In this document: positions 43,902 through 52,395 of the stretch, piece after piece
Position numbering within the stretch: the stretch's first letter is position 1
Layout: each line of letters begins with the position of its first letter
Source: Bacillus sp. AFS073361
GTDB lineage: Bacteria; Bacillota; Bacilli; Bacillales; Cytobacillaceae
Assembly (NCBI RefSeq): GCF_002567005.1
Contig: NZ_NUZU01000013.1
Span: forward strand, 155,721-219,720
Length of the DNA: 64,000 nt
Direction: 5' to 3'
Program-made: the position numbers and the translations under genes
The notes under the pieces: model-generated
What the model saw: the letters and a program-made list of their open reading frames with translations, nothing else
The model's database searches: none
What the model was told of the DNA's origin: nothing

Positions 43902-44375
43902 ATGCTGAAAAATATTCGTTTCATGACTGTTTTGCTCTTGGTTCTATGTGGGTCCATGCTAATGAGTGGCTGTGGTTTACTGTTTTCCAATGAATTAATT
44001 GTCAATCGTTATGCAGATGCTTTGTTGACAAAAAATAATGAATTACAGTTCCGTTTTCGAATTAACAATGAAATATTATCAGGGCAGCAATTATATAAAG
44101 TGAAAGTAACTATTCATGATGATAAACTAGCAGCCGCAATTGGTAAAAGAGAAATAGTATACGGCGAAGATCAAGTGTTAAACGGTGAATATTTAGAAGT
44201 AAAAGGAAAAAGCGAAAAATATATTTTTATGGACCCGCTTCCACTAAAAGAAGATTTACATATTCATGAACTTAAAAACATGATTGAAAAGAATAATGCG
44301 GTTTCGATTGAAGTCTTTAATAATCAAGAAGTATTCGGACGTGTCTATCTCACAAACTTTTCATCAGAGTTGTAA
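43902..44375 (+). CDS. Uncharacterised lipoprotein
   Basis: 157 aa from the ATG after AGGGAGTG. Signal peptide with lipobox LMSGC (Cys near residue 23) and a hydrophobic core MTVLLLVLCG. The mature part is a small alpha/beta domain rich in Lys and Glu with no Cys; I recognise no family. Anchored to the outer face of the membrane. Monocistronic, with its own terminator. Confidence 0.75.
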   Translation: MLKNIRFMTVLLLVLCGSMLMSGCGLLFSNELIVNRYADALLTKNNELQFRFRINNEILSGQQLYKVKVTIHDDKLAAAIGKREIVYGEDQVLNGEYLEVKGKSEKYIFMDPLPLKEDLHIHELKNMIEKNNAVSIEVFNNQEVFGRVYLTNFSSEL

Positions 44376-44443
44376 TTTATGATTATGTTGGAATGAAAAA
44401 GGGCAAAATAAAGATGTGCATAATATTGGAGATGGAGCACAAA

Positions 44444-44477
44444 GACTGGAGCGATTGGGACGCTCCGGTTTTTTTTT
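44444..44477 (+). terminator. Terminator of the lipoprotein gene
   Basis: ACTGGAGCG-ATTGGGA-CGCTCCGGT stem with T8. Confidence 0.85.
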
Positions 44478-44537
44478 GCGATATTTTTAATAGATAATGC
44501 TAAAATAAATAAGAAAATAAACATGAGAGGGATGATG

Positions 44538-45416
44538 ATGTTGCTTTCACCAGAAAATACGGTGGTTGGTTTTATTGGGACTGGGGTTATGGGAAAAAGT
44601 ATGGCAGGTCATTTAATAAATGCTGGATACTCCTTAGTTGTTTATTCAAGGACAAAGGAAAAAGCACAAGAACTATTAGATCTAGGTGCAGATTGGGCTG
44701 CAACTCCCAAAGTGGTGGCTGAAAAGGCATCGGTGACATTTACAATGGTAGGTTATCCTACAGATGTGGAAGAAATATACTTCGATGAAGATGGTTTAAT
44801 TTTTAATGGAACTTCAGGTAGTTACTTTATCGATATGACAACCTCCTCTCCTTCACTTGCGGTTAGAATTTATGAGGAGGCAAAGAAAAAAGGAATCCAG
44901 GCTATAGATGCACCAGTATCTGGTGGAGATGTGGGAGCGAAAGAAGCTAAACTCTCGATCATGGCTGGTGGTGAAAAGGAAGCATTTGAAGAGGTGCGGC
45001 CTATTTTAGAACTTCTTGGAACTAACGTAGTCTATCAAGGTAAACCTGGTGCAGGTCAGCATACAAAAATGTGCAATCAAATTGCGATTGCTTCAAATAT
45101 GATGGGTGTCTGTGAAGCGATTAATTATGCTGAAAAAGCTGGTCTGGACCCTGAAAATGTCCTTAAAAGTATAACCACCGGAGCTGCTGGCAGCTGGTCG
45201 TTGAGCAATCTTGCTCCTAGAATGTTAGCAGGAAATTTTGAACCTGGTTTTTACATAAAGCATTTTATTAAAGATATGAAAATCGCGATAGATGAAGCAG
45301 AACGAATGGAGATGGAAGTGCCAGGTCTTTCCTTGGCAAAGTCTTTATATGATCAATTGGCAGAAAGAGGAGAAGAAAATAGCGGTACCCAAGCGCTTTA
45401 TAAATATTGGAAGTGA
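44538..45416 (+). CDS. ykwC: Beta-hydroxyacid dehydrogenase
   Basis: 292 aa from the ATG six bases after GAGAGGG; three more ATG codons lie up to 15 bases upstream, so the start is ambiguous. NAD(P)-binding N-terminal domain GFIGTGVMGKSMAGHL. Substrate block DAPVSGGDVGAKEAKLSIM and the catalytic Lys region GQHTKMCNQIAIASNM. Family of 3-hydroxyisobutyrate/tartronate semialdehyde dehydrogenases. Orthologue of B. subtilis YkwC, upstream of patA there too. Natural substrate not known. Confidence 0.85.
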   Translation: MLLSPENTVVGFIGTGVMGKSMAGHLINAGYSLVVYSRTKEKAQELLDLGADWAATPKVVAEKASVTFTMVGYPTDVEEIYFDEDGLIFNGTSGSYFIDMTTSSPSLAVRIYEEAKKKGIQAIDAPVSGGDVGAKEAKLSIMAGGEKEAFEEVRPILELLGTNVVYQGKPGAGQHTKMCNQIAIASNMMGVCEAINYAEKAGLDPENVLKSITTGAAGSWSLSNLAPRMLAGNFEPGFYIKHFIKDMKIAIDEAERMEMEVPGLSLAKSLYDQLAERGEENSGTQALYKYWK

Positions 45417-45433
45417 TAAATTGGATTGAATAA

Positions 45434-45484
45434 ATTCCTCCTATCTATTTGAAACTATGAGAGATATCTTGATATAGGAGGAAT
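45434..45484 (+). promoter_or_regulatory. Eleven-base stem hiding a ribosome binding site
   Basis: ATTCCTCCTAT (45434-45444) and ATAGGAGGAAT (45474-45484) are perfectly complementary around a 29-nt loop. The right arm contains the GGAGG ribosome binding site of the gene at 45491. A transcript reading through from ykwC would bury it; one starting inside the loop would not. Confidence 0.6.
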
Positions 45485-45490
45485 TGTAAC

Positions 45491-45670
45491 ATGGCTAAAA
45501 GGACGAAAAAGAACGACGCTAAACAAAAGAATAAAAAGGGATTTGATTCTGCAGTTGCCAACGAAGAATTCGCCACTGAAATAGGTTCAGCAGCGGCAAA
45601 TCAAGTTCATAAAGAAAAAGCAAAAAAAGAAAAAGCACCTAAAAATAATGGGAAATACAAAGGGCAGTAA
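45491..45670 (+). CDS. Small spore-type protein with a GPR-like site
   Basis: 59 aa, Lys-rich ends and a middle FDSAVANEEFATEIGSAAANQ. EEFATEI (about residues 25-31) matches the germination-protease recognition pattern E-(F/I)-A-S-E-(F/I), with Glu in the first place and Thr for Ser. The Ala/Asn-rich block after it resembles gamma-type SASP repeats. GGAGGAATTGTAAC precedes the ATG but is part of a stem. A strong terminator follows. Best call is a minor SASP. Confidence 0.65.
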   Translation: MAKRTKKNDAKQKNKKGFDSAVANEEFATEIGSAAANQVHKEKAKKEKAPKNNGKYKGQ

Positions 45671-45682
45671 TACTTACATCTT

Positions 45683-45712
45683 AAGACCCTCACATTCATT
45701 GTGAGGGTCTTA
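45683..45712. terminator. Bidirectional terminator before patA
   Basis: AAGACCCTCAC-ATTCATT-GTGAGGGTCTT stem. Confidence 0.88.
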
Positions 45713-45720
45713 AATTTTCC

Positions 45721-46878
45721 CTATTTCAAGTTTTTCAAGAATGGTTCTAGCCGGTTTAGGCCGAGTTCTAATAATTCCATCGAACAAGCAAACGATAAAC
45801 GGAAATAGCCCTCTCCATATTCTGAGAAAGCACTACCTGGAACAACAGCCACTTTTGTATCTTGAACAAGCTTAAGGCAGAAATCAAAGCTGTTTAATGC
45901 GATGGTTTCAGGGATTTTTATAAAGAAATAAAATGCACCGTCTGGCTTAACTACATTAAGTCCCATAGCCGATAAACGCTTGTAAACATACTCTCTTCTT
46001 TTTAAATATTCTTCTTTCATAACAATCGCATCATCAATACCTGTTGTTAATGCCGCATAGGCTGCCTTCTGTGCTATGGAAGTGGCACAAGAAATATTAT
46101 ATTGATGAACCTTTAAAATATGTTTTGCGATGCTATCAGGGGCAAATAAAAAGCCGATTCTCCAGCCTGTCATTGAATGGGATTTTGATAAACCATTAAT
46201 GAGGATGGTTTGTTCCTTTAGAAAAGCAGCAATTGACTTATGTGGCTGATCATAGGTAAGCTCGCTATATATTTCGTCAGCCAGGATAAAGATATTTTTA
46301 TTCTTAAGATAATCGGCTATTTCTCTTAACTCTGATTCTGTAAGACTCACTCCCGTTGGGTTAGAAGGGTAGGGGAGTACGATACAGCGGGTCTTCTCAG
46401 TAATTAAGGGTTTAATCATTTCTAGAGTAAAGCGAAACTGATTTTGTCGAATATCGACATGGACTGCGGTTGCTCCCATCATATTAATAATTGGTTCATA
46501 GCCAGGGTAAATCGGCCCCGGTAAAAGAACTTCCGAACCCTCTGTTAAAATAGTCCGAAATGCAATATCGATTGCTTCGCTTGCCCCTGCAGTAACAATA
46601 ACCTCTGATTCAGGTTTATAATCCAAGCCATATTTAGTTTTAACAAAATTACAAGCAGCTTCCCTTAATTCTATCGTTCCTGCATTATGGGTGTATGAAG
46701 TGAAGTTTTGCTTAATCGCATCAATACCGGCCATTTTCACATGCTCTGGAGTAGGAAAATCAGGCTGCCCAATCGTAAAGGAAATTAAGTCATCGACATC
46801 GGCCACCATATTGAAAAACTTTCTAATTCCGGAGATTTCGATATTTTTTACGCGTTGATTGATTAAATGCTCCAACAT
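45721..46878 (-). CDS. patA: Aminotransferase A (N-acetyl-diaminopimelate aminotransferase)
   Basis: 385 aa from the ATG after GGAAGGATGG. PLP aminotransferase with YPSNPTGVSL, the lysine loop GLSKSHSMTGWRIGFLF and a C-terminal GEGYFRLSFACS with the carboxylate-binding Arg. In Bacillus PatA makes N-acetyl-LL-diaminopimelate in the acetylase branch of lysine and cell-wall synthesis. dapH and dapL, the flanking steps of that branch, lie 8 to 10 kb away in this window. Monocistronic. Confidence 0.9.
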   Translation of the reverse strand: MLEHLINQRVKNIEISGIRKFFNMVADVDDLISFTIGQPDFPTPEHVKMAGIDAIKQNFTSYTHNAGTIELREAACNFVKTKYGLDYKPESEVIVTAGASEAIDIAFRTILTEGSEVLLPGPIYPGYEPIINMMGATAVHVDIRQNQFRFTLEMIKPLITEKTRCIVLPYPSNPTGVSLTESELREIADYLKNKNIFILADEIYSELTYDQPHKSIAAFLKEQTILINGLSKSHSMTGWRIGFLFAPDSIAKHILKVHQYNISCATSIAQKAAYAALTTGIDDAIVMKEEYLKRREYVYKRLSAMGLNVVKPDGAFYFFIKIPETIALNSFDFCLKLVQDTKVAVVPGSAFSEYGEGYFRLSFACSMELLELGLNRLEPFLKNLK

Positions 46879-46968
46879 TGTCCATCCTTCCGAGGATATC
46901 TTCATTTCTTTTTATGTATAAAATGATTATAGACTATTTTGGGGTGAAGATTCTACCAAACAGCGATG

Positions 46969-47000
46969 AAAAAAACGATCTGAGCTCTCAGATCGTTTTT
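46969..47000 (-). terminator. Terminator of the Cys-rich 66-aa gene
   Basis: AACGATCTGA-GC-TCAGATCGTT stem with a T7 tail on the minus strand. Confidence 0.85.
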
Positions 47001-47034
47001 AGAGGGTGGTGGTGTATTTAAAATGACAGTATCT

Positions 47035-47235
47035 TTAGTAGCCATAGTCCCAGTCAACTTCGTCTTCGTGCCAAAATACAGGTGATACAGCACCGAAATT
47101 AACTAATTTATTTTCGAGTTTGCAATGACATTGTTCACAACCACACTGTTCTTTAATTTCTTCATAAATAGAATGATCAACATCTTCAATAAATGTAACA
47201 TTTTGCTCCTGAAAAAGAATCGCAGTTCCTTTCAT
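47035..47235 (-). CDS. Cys-cluster 66-aa protein
   Basis: 66 aa. CGCEQCHC in the middle (four Cys and one His within eight residues) suggests a small metal or Fe-S site. The C-terminus is acidic and aromatic (WHEDEVDWDYGY). No signal or membrane segment, no family I can name. A GAGGTGCTTTACCA ribosome binding site precedes the ATG. Monocistronic, between patA and ykyB, where B. subtilis has cheV. Confidence 0.65.
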   Translation of the reverse strand: MKGTAILFQEQNVTFIEDVDHSIYEEIKEQCGCEQCHCKLENKLVNFGAVSPVFWHEDEVDWDYGY

Positions 47236-47363
47236 TGGTAAAGCACCTCTTTGAATTATTTATCTATAACTGTATTGTAAATCTGCTGTGAATACACGTC
47301 TATATTTTAGTGATATTGTTCACAAAATCATCACGAAGCTTTTGCGAAAAAGGACAGACGTTC

Positions 47364-47388
47364 CAAATGAAAAAGCCAGGAGACCTGG
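47364..47388 (-). terminator. Terminator of ykyB
   Basis: AAGCCAGG-AG-ACCTGGCTT stem with a T5 tail on the minus strand; it sits directly beyond the ykyB stop. Confidence 0.8.
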
Positions 47389-47390
47389 CT

Positions 47391-47867
47391 TCAAGAGTAT
47401 CTTTCGCCTAATTTTTTGAAGATGGGTTTTTGATAGGTTTTGCTTTTTTTATTTTTCGGTGGAATTTGCTCAAGATCTGAAATACCTGTATAAAGTTGAA
47501 GTAATGCTTTTGCTGAATTAAGGGAAAGTGTTGCTTTTGGATTTCTTACTCGTTCGTCTAATTTCCCAAAATGAGGTAGATTTAGAAAGTCAGTTTTCGT
47601 TGGAGGCATATGAAATGTGTACCTTCCACATTCAACTAGCACATCGGACTGCTGTTGACTATTTCGCGGATTTTCAGAAAAATGGAGACCCACTTTTTTC
47701 GCTTTACCTTCGTTAATTAATTTCTTAAGTGTTTCCTGTTTTAATTTGTACAATAATTTGGGATTAGGTGCTGTTTTGGCATGGCGATTCACAATAAAGA
47801 TAGCTTGTGCGAGGTTGTCGATGGTTAGATTTAGATTGATTAGGGGGCCTTTCTGATCACGATTCAA
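47391..47867 (-). CDS. ykyB: YkyB family protein
   Basis: 158 aa from a TTG start behind AAAGGAGAACATATT. Basic protein with the YkyB blocks TIDNLAQAIFIVNRHAKTA and GRYTFHMPPTKTDFLNLPHF, then a Lys-rich tail. Family restricted to Bacillaceae; no function known. Position between patA and ykuE equals B. subtilis. Confidence 0.85.
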   Translation of the reverse strand: MNRDQKGPLINLNLTIDNLAQAIFIVNRHAKTAPNPKLLYKLKQETLKKLINEGKAKKVGLHFSENPRNSQQQSDVLVECGRYTFHMPPTKTDFLNLPHFGKLDERVRNPKATLSLNSAKALLQLYTGISDLEQIPPKNKKSKTYQKPIFKKLGERYS

Positions 47868-48005
47868 AATATGTTCTCCTTTCAGTTATATAAAACACCT
47901 ATATTATACCTTTTTTATTAAGAAAAAGGAATATAACGTTAATTTCATTGTAAAATATAAATAATCGAATGTACAAACATTATTGTAAAGAACTTTTTCT
48001 AATTT

Positions 48006-48046
48006 AAAAAAACTCCCCTTCAAAAATAATGGAAAGGAGTTTTTTC
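48006..48046 (-). terminator. Terminator of ykuE
   Basis: AAAAAACTCC...GGAGTTTTTT hairpin with a 20-nt loop. Confidence 0.75.
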
Positions 48047-48050
48047 TTGA

Positions 48051-48923
48051 TTACTTTTCGTGTCTAAGCGTAAAAATAGTTAACTCAGGTTTTGACAAAA
48101 AGCGAAAAGGGAGGCGAGTGGTTCCAATTCCTCTGTTCACATAGAGTGATAGTGGGGAATCATCACCAACTGAATAAAGACCCTCTGGGTATAATTGGCC
48201 AAATGGGGGAGTCACAAGTGCTCCCAAAAATGGGATTTTAATCTGTCCCCCATGGCTATGGCCGCTAAGTTGCCAATGGACCGGATATTGTGCCGCGGTT
48301 TGTGCAAGATCAGGGGCATGCGATAATAATAGTTTAAAAGTATTTTGAGGCACATTTCTTAATGCCAATGGCAGATTAGGATTCCCTAACATCGCATCAT
48401 CAATTCCGAGCAAACAGATCATGCTTCCATCACTCATTTTAACTGGAGCTGATTCATTTAAAAGGACGTTGAAATCAGAGTTCTCCATGATATTTCTGTA
48501 AATATCAGAACCATATCCGCCATGATCGTGATTTCCAAAAATGCAGTATTTTCCAAATGGAGCATGTAAACCCTTTAAAATCGGCATCAATTTATTAATC
48601 TCTGTATATTGATTGGGCTCATCCATTAAATCTCCAGTAAACAAAATTATATCAGGTTGAAGACTATTAATTTTTTTTGCTAATTTAGTAAATTGGTGAA
48701 GACTATACTGAAAACCTAAATGAGTATCACTAAATTGTACTAGTTTTATCCCATCAAAGCTTTTTGGGATTAATGGATGTTTTATTTGAAGTTCTTGTAT
48801 ATCGAGTAAGGAAGGCTCTATTCGGTTAGCATATAGAAATCCACCCGAACTTAAGCCAAGAAGGGTAAGGACTGAGCCAAATGATCGTCTTAAAAACGTT
48901 CTCCTCGTCTGTTTTTTAGCCAT
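48051..48923 (-). CDS. ykuE: TAT-exported metallophosphoesterase YkuE
   Basis: 290 aa. The N-terminus TRRTFLRRSFGSVLTLLGL has a twin-arginine export signal (RRTFL). The calcineurin-type metal ligands follow: QFSDTHLGF, FTGDLMDEP, FGNHDHGGYG and SGHSHGGQIKIPF. In B. subtilis YkuE is exported by the Tat system (TatAyCy) and bound to the cell wall. Substrate unknown. ykyB follows downstream with its own TTG start. Confidence 0.9.
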   Translation of the reverse strand: MAKKQTRRTFLRRSFGSVLTLLGLSSGGFLYANRIEPSLLDIQELQIKHPLIPKSFDGIKLVQFSDTHLGFQYSLHQFTKLAKKINSLQPDIILFTGDLMDEPNQYTEINKLMPILKGLHAPFGKYCIFGNHDHGGYGSDIYRNIMENSDFNVLLNESAPVKMSDGSMICLLGIDDAMLGNPNLPLALRNVPQNTFKLLLSHAPDLAQTAAQYPVHWQLSGHSHGGQIKIPFLGALVTPPFGQLYPEGLYSVGDDSPLSLYVNRGIGTTRLPFRFLSKPELTIFTLRHEK

Positions 48924-49052
48924 TTTTTCTACCAGCCTATCTGTTATTTACCAAAAAAGCAGCATCTTTCTGTATTTTCATTAAAAACGATAAATAATGC
49001 AAGTGGAAAGGTACTTTGTATGTGTTTATTCATAAAAAGATAAAATATTCTT

Positions 49053-49078
49053 AAAAGCAGCCAAATTTGGCTGCTTTT
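49053..49078 (-). terminator. Terminator of the C39-like lipoprotein gene
   Basis: AAAAGCAGCCAAA-TTTGGCTGCTTTT stem. Confidence 0.85.
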
Positions 49079-49079
49079 C

Positions 49080-49928
49080 CTAATGGTAACTAACTGCTCG
49101 GCTTTTTAATGCTTTCCACGATGATATAAATTGTTGTTTACCAACCCGTACTTTTTTTCTACCTGAAAGGGGGTCATTCAAGTAGACATAATTGGTGTCA
49201 TACCCTACTAAAACGACGGCATGTAAATCAAGGGGAGTTTTAATATATTGCTTCCCGTGGTACCATCCCTCCCAACGGTCAGGCAGGCGGTAATCCCCGG
49301 TTGTCCAAACTACAACAGGATATCCAGCAGATACATGCTCTAATACTTGGTCGAAGGGCTTGTTTGTTAAATTAACCGCTCTTCCAGGAAGTTTTTGGTT
49401 GATTAAATCAATCATTGGTTTGTCAAACACAGCATAACCTGCTCTGCGGCCAGTCATATCCCCAACAAAGCCATCAGCAGGGTTTCCCCAACGTAAAATA
49501 TCACCCTTTGGTGATTTGATTAACGGGTCTGAATCTTTCCGAACAGATCTGTAAAGGTCGAACTTGCTTGTTTTTACCCCGGCATAATTTAACACCATTG
49601 CAAGACTTGTGACTTCACAACCGTATCGTAACTCAGGATTTTGCTTTATTAGCACTACATTCAACATTACGGATTCTTTTTTCTTTTGGGTGGTAGTAAC
49701 CGACTTGCTTTTATTTACTTTATTCTTAACATTTATCACTTGCTCTGTTACATCGTGAATATTGTAAGGAGTACTATTTAACTTAGGTGCTGAAGAGTTG
49801 GGTGTGCTCTCTTCTACTGTTACCGCGGAGAGAGGCTGTTTAATTTCAATGTTATCATTGGTATCAGCATCAAAATGGCTACATCCAAACATAGGAAGGA
49901 TCATGGTTAATAAACAAAGTCTTTTCAA
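49080..49928 (-). CDS. C39-like peptidase domain lipoprotein
   Basis: 282 aa. Lipobox MFGC (Cys 16) after a short hydrophobic segment. A Thr/Ser/Lys-rich linker (to about residue 90) leads to a C39-like papain-fold domain. The active-site Cys is probably in YGCEVTSLAMVLNYAGV and the His in DLHAVVLVGYD, with Asp/Asn in VYLNDPLSG. Such domains cleave peptides, or may act on cell-wall cross-links, on the outer side of the membrane. Between ykuE and ykuI. Target unknown. Confidence 0.8.
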   Translation of the reverse strand: MKRLCLLTMILPMFGCSHFDADTNDNIEIKQPLSAVTVEESTPNSSAPKLNSTPYNIHDVTEQVINVKNKVNKSKSVTTTQKKKESVMLNVVLIKQNPELRYGCEVTSLAMVLNYAGVKTSKFDLYRSVRKDSDPLIKSPKGDILRWGNPADGFVGDMTGRRAGYAVFDKPMIDLINQKLPGRAVNLTNKPFDQVLEHVSAGYPVVVWTTGDYRLPDRWEGWYHGKQYIKTPLDLHAVVLVGYDTNYVYLNDPLSGRKKVRVGKQQFISSWKALKSRAVSYH

Positions 49929-50067
49929 AACATATCCTCCTTATCATACAACTTGGGTATAGGATATGATTGTTTCTAGGCGGTTATAATGGTATCCTTT
50001 TGGAAAAGAACGATAAACTTTACATAAGCGTATGGTATAATAAGAAAAAATTTTTGGAGGTACTTGG

Positions 50068-51279
50068 ATGGATGCTTTGGAAATACTATCGGATCTTGAA
50101 AATGTATTTCCCTATTTTCAACCGATTTTTAGTGCCGATCAACAAAGTGTAATTGCCTATGAGGTCTTAGGGAGATATAAATCTGAAGAGAATATCATTA
50201 GTTTAGGGAACTTTTTTCAAGATGATCAAATTCCTGATGAATATAAATACGAAGTAGATTTGTTATTAGTTAAAATGGCGCTAGAAAAAGCACTGACCCT
50301 AGATGAGGATGTAAGTATATTTTTAAATAGACATGCTGATTTATTAATGTACGGGCATGGTGAGCCTTTCTTACAAGAACTGCTCTCTTTTGAAAAAAAA
50401 GGGTTTAATCTCACTCGAATTGTCCTTGAAATATCTGATCGGAATTATTCTGGGGATTTAAATCAATTTGATCACTTACTGCAATATTATCGAACATATG
50501 GAATAAAAATAGCCATTGCAAGAATTGATAGTGAAAGTCATTATTTTGAACGGATTGGGCAGCTGGAACCAGATATTTTGAAAATTAACTTACAGGCTTT
50601 AAAATCAACATCAACAGGAATAAATTTTAATGATGTATTGTATTCGTTATCCCTGCTGGCAAGGAAAATAGGTGCAACCCTCTTGTTTGAGAATATTGAG
50701 ATGAGTTATCAGCTGCAATTTGCATGGAAAAATGGCGGCCGCTATTATCAGGGATATTATTTACATCCGCCTGCACCTGACTTTATTCAACATGATTTGT
50801 TGAAAGAGCGATTAAAAGATAAGTTTCATGACTTTATTTCCTATGAAAAAAAGAAATTAGAGGCTGTTTATACGACTGCAGAAACCTTTCAAGCTAAGGT
50901 TCAAGAGATTGTGATGAAAAACAGGAATGGAACATTTCAAACCCTTTTTCAGGCTTTAATAAAAGAATTAGACCAGATAGCTTTTAGGATGTATGTCTGT
51001 GATGAGGATGGCTTCCAGAAATCTGTCAATATTTTCAAAGGGATAGATGGATGGATTGAACAAGCAGAATACATTCATAAGAACTGGAGCTGGCGGCCAT
51101 ATTTTTTAGAAAATATTATTAAAATGAGAAATGAGCGGAAAGGGATCTTATCTGACTTATACTCTGATATAGAAACTGGAGAAACCATTCGTACTTTTTC
51201 TTTTCCTATGAATGGGGATGATTATTTATTTATTGATATTGCCTATCAATACTTATTCCAAAACGATCAATTACTTTAA
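50068..51279 (+). CDS. ykuI: EAL-domain protein YkuI, probable c-di-GMP sensor
   Basis: 403 aa. N-terminal EAL domain (about 1-250) and a C-terminal YkuI_C domain. The EAL signature is YEVLGR. Some catalytic residues are changed: the DDFG region reads IARIDSESHYF, the KID Lys-Asp reads KINLQ, and AEGVE reads FENIE. B. subtilis YkuI binds c-di-GMP but shows no phosphodiesterase activity, in line with this. TTTTGGAGGTACTTGG precedes the ATG. ykuJ follows after 220 bp. Confidence 0.88.
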   Translation: MDALEILSDLENVFPYFQPIFSADQQSVIAYEVLGRYKSEENIISLGNFFQDDQIPDEYKYEVDLLLVKMALEKALTLDEDVSIFLNRHADLLMYGHGEPFLQELLSFEKKGFNLTRIVLEISDRNYSGDLNQFDHLLQYYRTYGIKIAIARIDSESHYFERIGQLEPDILKINLQALKSTSTGINFNDVLYSLSLLARKIGATLLFENIEMSYQLQFAWKNGGRYYQGYYLHPPAPDFIQHDLLKERLKDKFHDFISYEKKKLEAVYTTAETFQAKVQEIVMKNRNGTFQTLFQALIKELDQIAFRMYVCDEDGFQKSVNIFKGIDGWIEQAEYIHKNWSWRPYFLENIIKMRNERKGILSDLYSDIETGETIRTFSFPMNGDDYLFIDIAYQYLFQNDQLL

Positions 51280-51500
51280 AGGATTGTTATATGTTTAATA
51301 CCCAAACTTCAGTCACATAGAAAAAATTACCCTATTTTATTATTTTTACTTGGACAAATGGTCAGTGTTATTTTATTCTTTTAATATTGGCATATTTAAT
51401 TACGTCTGGAAAATTGTGAAAGTCATCCACTCGGATAGAAAAATGCTAAATGAGAAATATAATTGTAGATGTTTGTTTGGTTGGAAAGGAGTCGAAGCAT

Positions 51501-51737
51501 ATGTCACAGCTTCAAGGTATATTAACGAGGTTAAAAAATCTTCAGGAAACAGCAAATAGTGGTGAACCAGCACAACGCTATTTCGAAGTAAACGGAGATC
51601 GGAAGTGTCAAGTAACATTTCATCCGAAAACGGAGACATTTGAATTAGAGGTCTATAATGAAAAGGAAAAACCAAAACGTTATCAATTTGATAATATTGA
51701 TATGATTACAATTGAAATTTTTGATTTGATTCAATAA
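51501..51737 (+). CDS. ykuJ: YkuJ protein
   Basis: 78 aa from the ATG behind AAAGGAGTCGAAGCAT; the frame reads 17 codons further upstream. B. subtilis YkuJ orthologue by sequence (QRYFEVNGDRKCQVTFHPK; KRYQFDNIDMITIEIF) and by position. Small alpha/beta protein of unknown role. ykuK, which follows ykuJ in B. subtilis, is absent. Confidence 0.88.
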   Translation: MSQLQGILTRLKNLQETANSGEPAQRYFEVNGDRKCQVTFHPKTETFELEVYNEKEKPKRYQFDNIDMITIEIFDLIQ

Positions 51738-51789
51738 GGGACCTTAAGGGTTCCTTTCTTTTTCATGTCGTGCACAATGGTGCAGGAGG

Positions 51790-51803
51790 AGGAAACGTTT
51801 CCA
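51790..51803. promoter_or_regulatory. GGAAACGTTTCC palindrome (cre-like) upstream of cbpB
   Basis: Perfect 12-bp palindrome at 51791-51802. Read on the minus strand with flanks TGGAAACGTTTCCT, one mismatch to the cre consensus. About 85 bp before cbpB. TGCAC-AATG-GTGCA at 51771-51784 forms a second small dyad. Confidence 0.45.
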
Positions 51804-51887
51804 ACGTTACGGTACCAAATTTAACACAGACTCCTGGATACTATGGTAGAATGTAACTGTAGAAAAACAAATTGAGGAGTTACGGCG

Positions 51888-52340
51888 ATGATCAGTCTTC
51901 CTAACGATGAATTTTTAAAATTAACGATAAAAGAATTAATGATCCCCTCTGAACGGGTCGCACATGTGCAAATTGGGAATAACCTCGAACATGCCTTATT
52001 AGTTTTAACAAAAAGCGGTTATACGGCAATTCCTGTGTTAGATCCCCATTACAAACTTCATGGGTTAATTAGCACACCAATTATTATGGATTCAATTCTA
52101 GGATTAGAACGAATTGAGTTTGAACAACTTGAAAGAAAGCGTGTAGAAGAGATTATGAAAAGCTCGGTACCGCGCGTGAAAATTTCGGCATCAATTAAAA
52201 CATGCCTTGAGTTACTTGTTACTCAACCTTTTTTATGTGTAGAGACTGATGATGGTTATTTTGAAGGAATATTACCAAGAAGCACTTTATTAAATCAATT
52301 AAATAAAATAATTAACAAAATTCAAAACACTGAAAAATGA
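51888..52340 (+). CDS. cbpB: Cyclic-di-AMP-binding CBS protein CbpB/DarB
   Basis: 150 aa, two CBS domains and nothing else. CBS1: MIPSERVAHVQIG ... SGYTAIPVLDPHYKLHGLIS. CBS2: EIMKSSVPRVKISASIKTCLELL. Same length as B. subtilis YkuL (DarB/CbpB), which binds c-di-AMP and, when free of it, activates Rel and pyruvate carboxylase. TTGAGGAGTTACGGCG precedes the ATG. A terminator follows before the MFS gene. Confidence 0.9.
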   Translation: MISLPNDEFLKLTIKELMIPSERVAHVQIGNNLEHALLVLTKSGYTAIPVLDPHYKLHGLISTPIIMDSILGLERIEFEQLERKRVEEIMKSSVPRVKISASIKTCLELLVTQPFLCVETDDGYFEGILPRSTLLNQLNKIINKIQNTEK

Positions 52341-52348
52341 TGCTTTTA

Positions 52349-52379
52349 GGCTCCCAAAATGGGAGCTTGATTTTTTTAA
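52349..52379 (+). terminator. Terminator of cbpB
   Basis: GCTCCC-AAAAT-GGGAGC stem with TTGATTTTTTT. Confidence 0.8.
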
Positions 52380-52395
52380 CGTTTGAGGTGGTAAT

